64,000 bases of DNA from Cotesia glomerata (lineage: Eukaryota; Arthropoda; Insecta; Hymenoptera; Braconidae): NCBI RefSeq assembly GCF_020080835.1, contig NC_058162.1, positions 16,642,640-16,706,639 on the forward strand, in the 5' to 3' direction. Positions 59,521 to 64,000 of this stretch are shown one piece after another. The notes under the pieces were generated by a model. It did not search any database and had not been told where the DNA came from. It saw only the letters and a program-made list of their open reading frames with translations. The translations under genes and the position numbers were made by a program. Position 1 is the stretch's first letter, and each line of letters starts with the position of its first letter.

Positions 59521-60369
59521 GTCTGATAGAAGTTTCATGGAACACTATTTTTTGAATGTTCATACCGCAATAACTTTTGAATGAATGAACCGATTTTTAC
59601 GCGGTTGGCGGCATTCTACGTAGTTTTTTAAGCCTTATAAATAATTTCTAAGTTTCAATTGGTCAAACTAGAAATTTCGGAGTAACTCTGAAAAAACACT
59701 TTTTTCGGTTTTCTTTCGTTCACGATATCTCTCGAACGAATCAACCGATTTTGACCAGCTTGGTGGCAATCGACGTGGTTTTATGATGTTAAGAGCTGAT
59801 TAGTTTTTGGAATCGATCGGTAGAGCTGTTTGAAAGTTATTCCAAAAAATGTCGAAGTTATGTTGAAAAAATCCTTATTTCCAAATATTTCGTCGAGGAT
59901 ATCTCTCGAACTAATCAACCGATTTCCACGTTTTCGGCGGCAATCGACGCGGTTTTTTAACTTCTGAAATTATTCTATATCATCAAAAACGATCCGAGAA
60001 GAAATGACGAAGTTATGTGAAAAAAACACTTTTTTCGGTTTTTTTCGGTTTTCTTTCGTTCACGCTATCTCTCGAACGAATCAACCGATTTTGATCGGGT
60101 TGACGCCGATCGGCGTGGTTTTTCAAGCTTAAGGGCGGATTAGTTTTTGAAGTTGATCGATAGAGCCGTTTAAAAGATATTCCAAAAAAACTACTTTCAA
60201 AAATGATTTTTTTCTTATTTTTTTTAAGATTTTTCAAGATTTCTTAAAATCTATCGGTCCGAATCGGTTCAAATTCTCAGGAAATCTAAGTTCAGCGTAG
60301 CCCTTTCGAATGGCACCAACCGCGATGAAATCGGTTCAACCGTTCAAAAGTTATAAGCGAGTCACATAG

Positions 60370-60370
<1 letters not shown>

Positions 60371-60414
<44 letters not shown>

Positions 60415-60421
60415 TACATAC
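60371..60421. repeat. (CA)n microsatellite followed by (CATA)n
   Basis: CA dinucleotides, then ACATACATACAGACATAG. They lie inside the 3.8-kb element. Confidence 0.95.
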
Positions 60422-62829
60422 AGACATAGTGACAACATCGCGGGGGTAGTCAGGGAAGCTTCCTGTGACCTTCAAACGTCGAGATCTGATGAAAACTCGA
60501 TTTTTGCCAAACGGGGTAAAAACAATAACTTCCCGATTTTTGAAAATCTGAGATTTTTAGCGGGAAGTTAAAAAGTCACCTTTTTGTCTTTGAAAAATCT
60601 AAAGATGATATTTTTTTTTATTTTAAATTTGATAGTCGGATCGTTAGATATCCTTCATTTTTTATTTTTTTGAAAATTTTGGTCCGGAATATTAAAATCA
60701 AAAATGATGAGAAACACAAAAAAAGAAGTTTTTTGTTTTCATTTCTCAAAAATCTAAAGATGATTTTTTTCAGATCTTTATTTTTCATTTCCCTCTAAGA
60801 AAATCGAAGATTTTCAAAAATCGGGAAGTTATTCTTTTCACCCCGTTTTTCAAAAATTAAGTTTTCATCGGATCTCGACGTTTTAAAATCATAGAAAGCT
60901 TCCCTGACTACCCCTGCGTTGTTGACGCTATGCCTGTATGTATTTGTGTGTGTATTAGTATGTGACTCGCTTATAACTTTTAAACGACTAAACCGATCGG
61001 AACCTACCAAACGGCGTTCCAAAGAGTTCCCTCAAACTTACATTTCCGGTGAATTTGAACCGATAGATTTTAAGAAATTTTGAAAAATTTTTAAAAAACT
61101 AAGAAAAAAATATTTTTTGATAGTGGTTTTAACGGAATAACTTTAAACGGCTATATCGATCAACTCCAAAAACGAATCCACCCTTAACCTAGAGAAACTA
61201 CGTCGATCGCCGCTAATCTGGTCAAAATCAGTTGATTCGTTCGAAAGATATCGTGAACGAAAGAAAACCGAAAAAAGTGTTTTTTCCACATAACTTCGAC
61301 ATTTCTTTTCGAATCGTTTTTGATGAAATGAAATAATTTTTAGAGCTTTAAAAACCGCGTCGATCGCCGCCAAGAACGTAGAAATCGGTTGATTGGTTCG
61401 AGAGATATCCTCGACAAAATATTTGGAAACAAGTGTTTTTTTAACATCACTCCGAAATTTTTTGGAATAACTTTTAAATGGCTTCAACGATCAATTTCAA
61501 AAACTAATCAGCTATTAACATAAAAAATTACGTCGATTGCCGTCAAGCCGGTCAAAATCGGTCAATTTGTTCAAGAGATATCGTGAACAAAAGAAAACCG
61601 GAAAAAGTGTTTTTTCGGAATAACTCCAAATTTCCTAGTTTTATCAATTCAAACTTGAAGATTCTTCATGAGGCTGAAAAAATTTTAATTAGATATTCTG
61701 TGACATCTGTCAGAGGTGGTCACATATCAGCTGTCTCAAACATTTGACTAAAAATTTCTGAAATACAGACTGAAAAATTTTTTCTTTCTTGTTTTACTCT
61801 TATTATTTTACGTCCCCAATACTTCCCTTACTCGTTGATCCTTATTTACCTCAGACATGTCTAATTATTTTCAGTTGAATTGTCTTCATTATATGTTTTC
61901 TACAGGATTAAATGATTCATACATCACAAAATAACTAACAAAAGAATTACTTTTTTAGTCATTTTGTTTAACGTGAATCATATATCTCAAATTTTTTAAA
62001 TCTAGATGGCAAATTTATTGACTTGAGTAAAAAAAAATTTTTATTTATGCTTTACCTGATATTCTCTGTCAAAATAAATATAAAAACTGAAAAATATAAA
62101 TATTTAATGAACAAATGAAGAAAATAAAGATCTGAAAAAAATTATCTTTAGATTTTTGAGAAATGAAAACAAAAAACTTCTTTTTTTGTGTTTCTCATCA
62201 TTTTTTATTTTAATATTCCGGACCAAAATTTTCAAAAAAACAAAAAAATAAGGATATTCAATAAATAAATAAGAAAATAAAAAATCCGAGATAAATCATC
62301 TTCAGATTCTTGAAAAATTAAAACATGACATTTTTTTGATTTCGATTTTGATTATTTTTTACTTTGATATCCGGCTCCAAAATTTTCAAAAAAATCAAAA
62401 ATGAAGGATATCTAACGATCCGACTATCAAATTTAAAATAAAAAAAATATCATCTTTAGATTTTTCAAAGACAAAAAGGTGACTTTTTTTTTTTTTTTTT
62501 TTTTTTAATAATAATCATTTTACTCGCAGATATACGTCCCAGAATGCCCTAAGCCAAAATTTAAAAAACTAACTGAAATCATCTTTTTAGAATCCAAAAA
62601 TAAACTAAATTTGAAAATTTCATATTCATAAACCTATAGGAAACACGATGAGAGTTTCCCAAAATTTAATTTTTAATTAAAAAAATTTCGTTTATTGTCA
62701 CCTGTAGGTAAGTCAACGACAAACAATTTATAATTTGGTAAACTTGAAAAACTTAATTTCGCTTGTAGATATCCCTATCTGAAATTTTATTTTGTCTGCT
62801 GTCCGCTAACTTCAGGGTCAGAAATATTA

Positions 62830-63412
62830 GACGACATAATTTAACTACAAGTTTGATTGTAGTTAAACTTGTATTCAAGTTGCGGCCGTAGATTTCCGTC
62901 AATTTGCTTACAACTGTTGTTGAGTGAAGAATTACCGCCAACTTGATGTATAAATTAACCGTAACTGTAACCGCTTTTAGAAGCTTTACATTTTTGAAGT
63001 ATAACGTTTCTCAACATGAACATTCTTTAGACATCACATTTCCAACATATACATTTTAGGATTAAGTAACGTTTATAAAAACTAATTTTCGGCAAGTTTC
63101 ACATTTCTTAAATGTGCTTATCTCGATATCAGACGTTTGGGATATTGCTGCACCTTGCTAAAAACATTACGTCTTGTATAGTCTCTGTTAAGACTAAGTT
63201 GTGGCACCCGCTTTTACACACACACACAATTTTCAATTTTCTTAGTAGAAAGTTAAAAATATTAAATGAAGGAATCCCACTTTGAAAAAATTTGGAAGGG
63301 ATCGGGTTTAAAGGTGGTCGATTTGGCGTGGAATGATCACTATACATTATATAAATTTTTTGTCTTTTATGTCTACATATATTTTTATTTATTTGTAAAG
63401 TTCAAAACATTG
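62830..63412. other. Intergenic
   Basis: No gene recognised; TACAAGTTTGATTGTAGTTAAACTTGTA near 62848 is a small palindrome (28 bases spanning 62847-62874). Confidence 0.3.
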
Positions 63413-63516
63413 AATTAACGCTTGTAACGTTGGAATCACGTTCGAGACGTTGAAAACGTTGGAATAACGTTGGAGACGTTGGAATCGCGTTTGAGACGTT
63501 GGAAACGTTGGAGATT
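63413..63516. repeat. ACGTTGGA minisatellite
   Basis: Units such as GAGACGTTGGAATCACGTTC and GAAAACGTTGGAATAACGTT recur about every 12-36 bp with variation. Confidence 0.75.
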
Positions 63517-63873
63517 TCGACTCGGGTTTGTAAATAATTAACATTTTGATTGTTTTTTATTTGATGAATGTTGTAGTTTATCTTTTATTCAAAGAAAACA
63601 CACGTACTTTACACATACATTTATCCTATGAAGTTGCAAGTATTTTGCCTTCATATAGTGTTGATGGTTTTTATTTTGTGAAGGCTTTTTACATGTTGTA
63701 AATATATAGATCTCTTGTCCGGGCCCGGGAGTATTGAAAATATTGAAATACTCGACTCCAGGGCAGAAAAGGAATTAAAAAAAAAAAATATTGAAGAGAC
63801 GTAATTCAATTTTTGTCAGAATTATTCTGTGTGATTTGATTTATTATTCGAGTTGATTGACTGAAGATACTAA

Positions 63874-64000
63874 GGGCCAGTTTTTCAATCCGAGATCAAA
63901 TTTTATCCTATGTCAATATATATCTACATATCTCATGTTTATAGATATACTGGTAATAATAATTTTATCCTGGATAAAATTTTATCTCGGATTGACAAAC
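63874..64000. mobile_element. Hairpin MITE cut by the window end
   Basis: Left GGGCCAGTTTTTCAATCCGA and the window end TCTCGGATTGACAAAC are inverted, with AAATTTTATCC and GGATAAAATTT inner arms. The final few bases would lie past position 64000. Confidence 0.75.

Larger units (their letters stand above)
58981..62821. mobile_element. 3.8-kb fold-back element of the GTTAGCNGACA family
   Basis: Left TGACCCTGAAGTTAGCGGAC is matched in reverse at 62801-62820. The terminal arms are about 350 bp each (58981-59330, 62485-62821). Further inverted pairs nest inside: 60565-60770 with 62120-62480, and CGTTCACGATATCTCTCGAA-type blocks near 59720 and 60060 with complementary blocks near 61250 and 61580. 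AAATATTA stands at both borders (58973-58980, 62822-62829). No coding frame is supported. Confidence 0.75.

Overview
The window looks like AT-rich insect nuclear DNA. Short GT-AG introns, animal gene families with insect-style sequence and a heavy load of DNA-transposon relics suggest a hymenopteran, possibly a parasitoid wasp; the order is inference. Two runs of 100 N (28324-28423, 36424-36523) are assembly gaps.

Host genes, left to right: the 3' part of GPS2 (1-2370, +); an unrecognised single-pass membrane protein (6357-10049, +); a secreted Cys-rich, probably GPI-anchored protein of an insect DUF7042-type family (14604-20380, +); a small intronless protein that reads as one Sin3-type PAH domain (22017-22376, +); MIX23/CCDC58 (32774-33731, +); a UPF0389/FAM162 mitochondrial membrane protein (34168-35323, -); a SOCS6/7-type suppressor of cytokine signalling (45121-52271, +) with a 6.1 kb second intron; COQ9 (53712-55622, -, first exon not found); and intronless glomulin (56407-58182, -). 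MIX23, UPF0389 and COQ9 belong to mitochondrial families. GPS2, SOCS and GLMN are regulators (nuclear corepressor, signalling, ubiquitin ligase). Nothing suggests that the genes form one pathway.

Most of the rest is mobile DNA. The best preserved element is a complete autonomous ISL2EU-type (PIF/Harbinger-related) transposon at 23857-27504. It has two convergent spliced genes with open frames, a SWIM + YqaJ nuclease protein and a THAP + DDE transposase, short terminal inverted repeats and a 2-bp AT target duplication. Other elements are: a family of fold-back elements with TIRs like GAAGTTAGCNGACA and 8-9 bp target duplications (410-590, 17807-17954, 31641-32502, 58981-62821, probably 33214-33340); several TTAA-flanked MITE families; two copies of a pogo-like element with a PHD-like zinc finger; a long-inverted-repeat element with a broken conserved ORF; a SINE; LINE 3' tails; and many small CACTGA-ended hairpin MITEs.

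The most striking non-coding signal is in the large SOCS intron. Two head-to-tail Helitron-like elements (46805-50039) are filled with a minisatellite of alternating TTC and GAA blocks, the consensus architecture of heat-shock elements.
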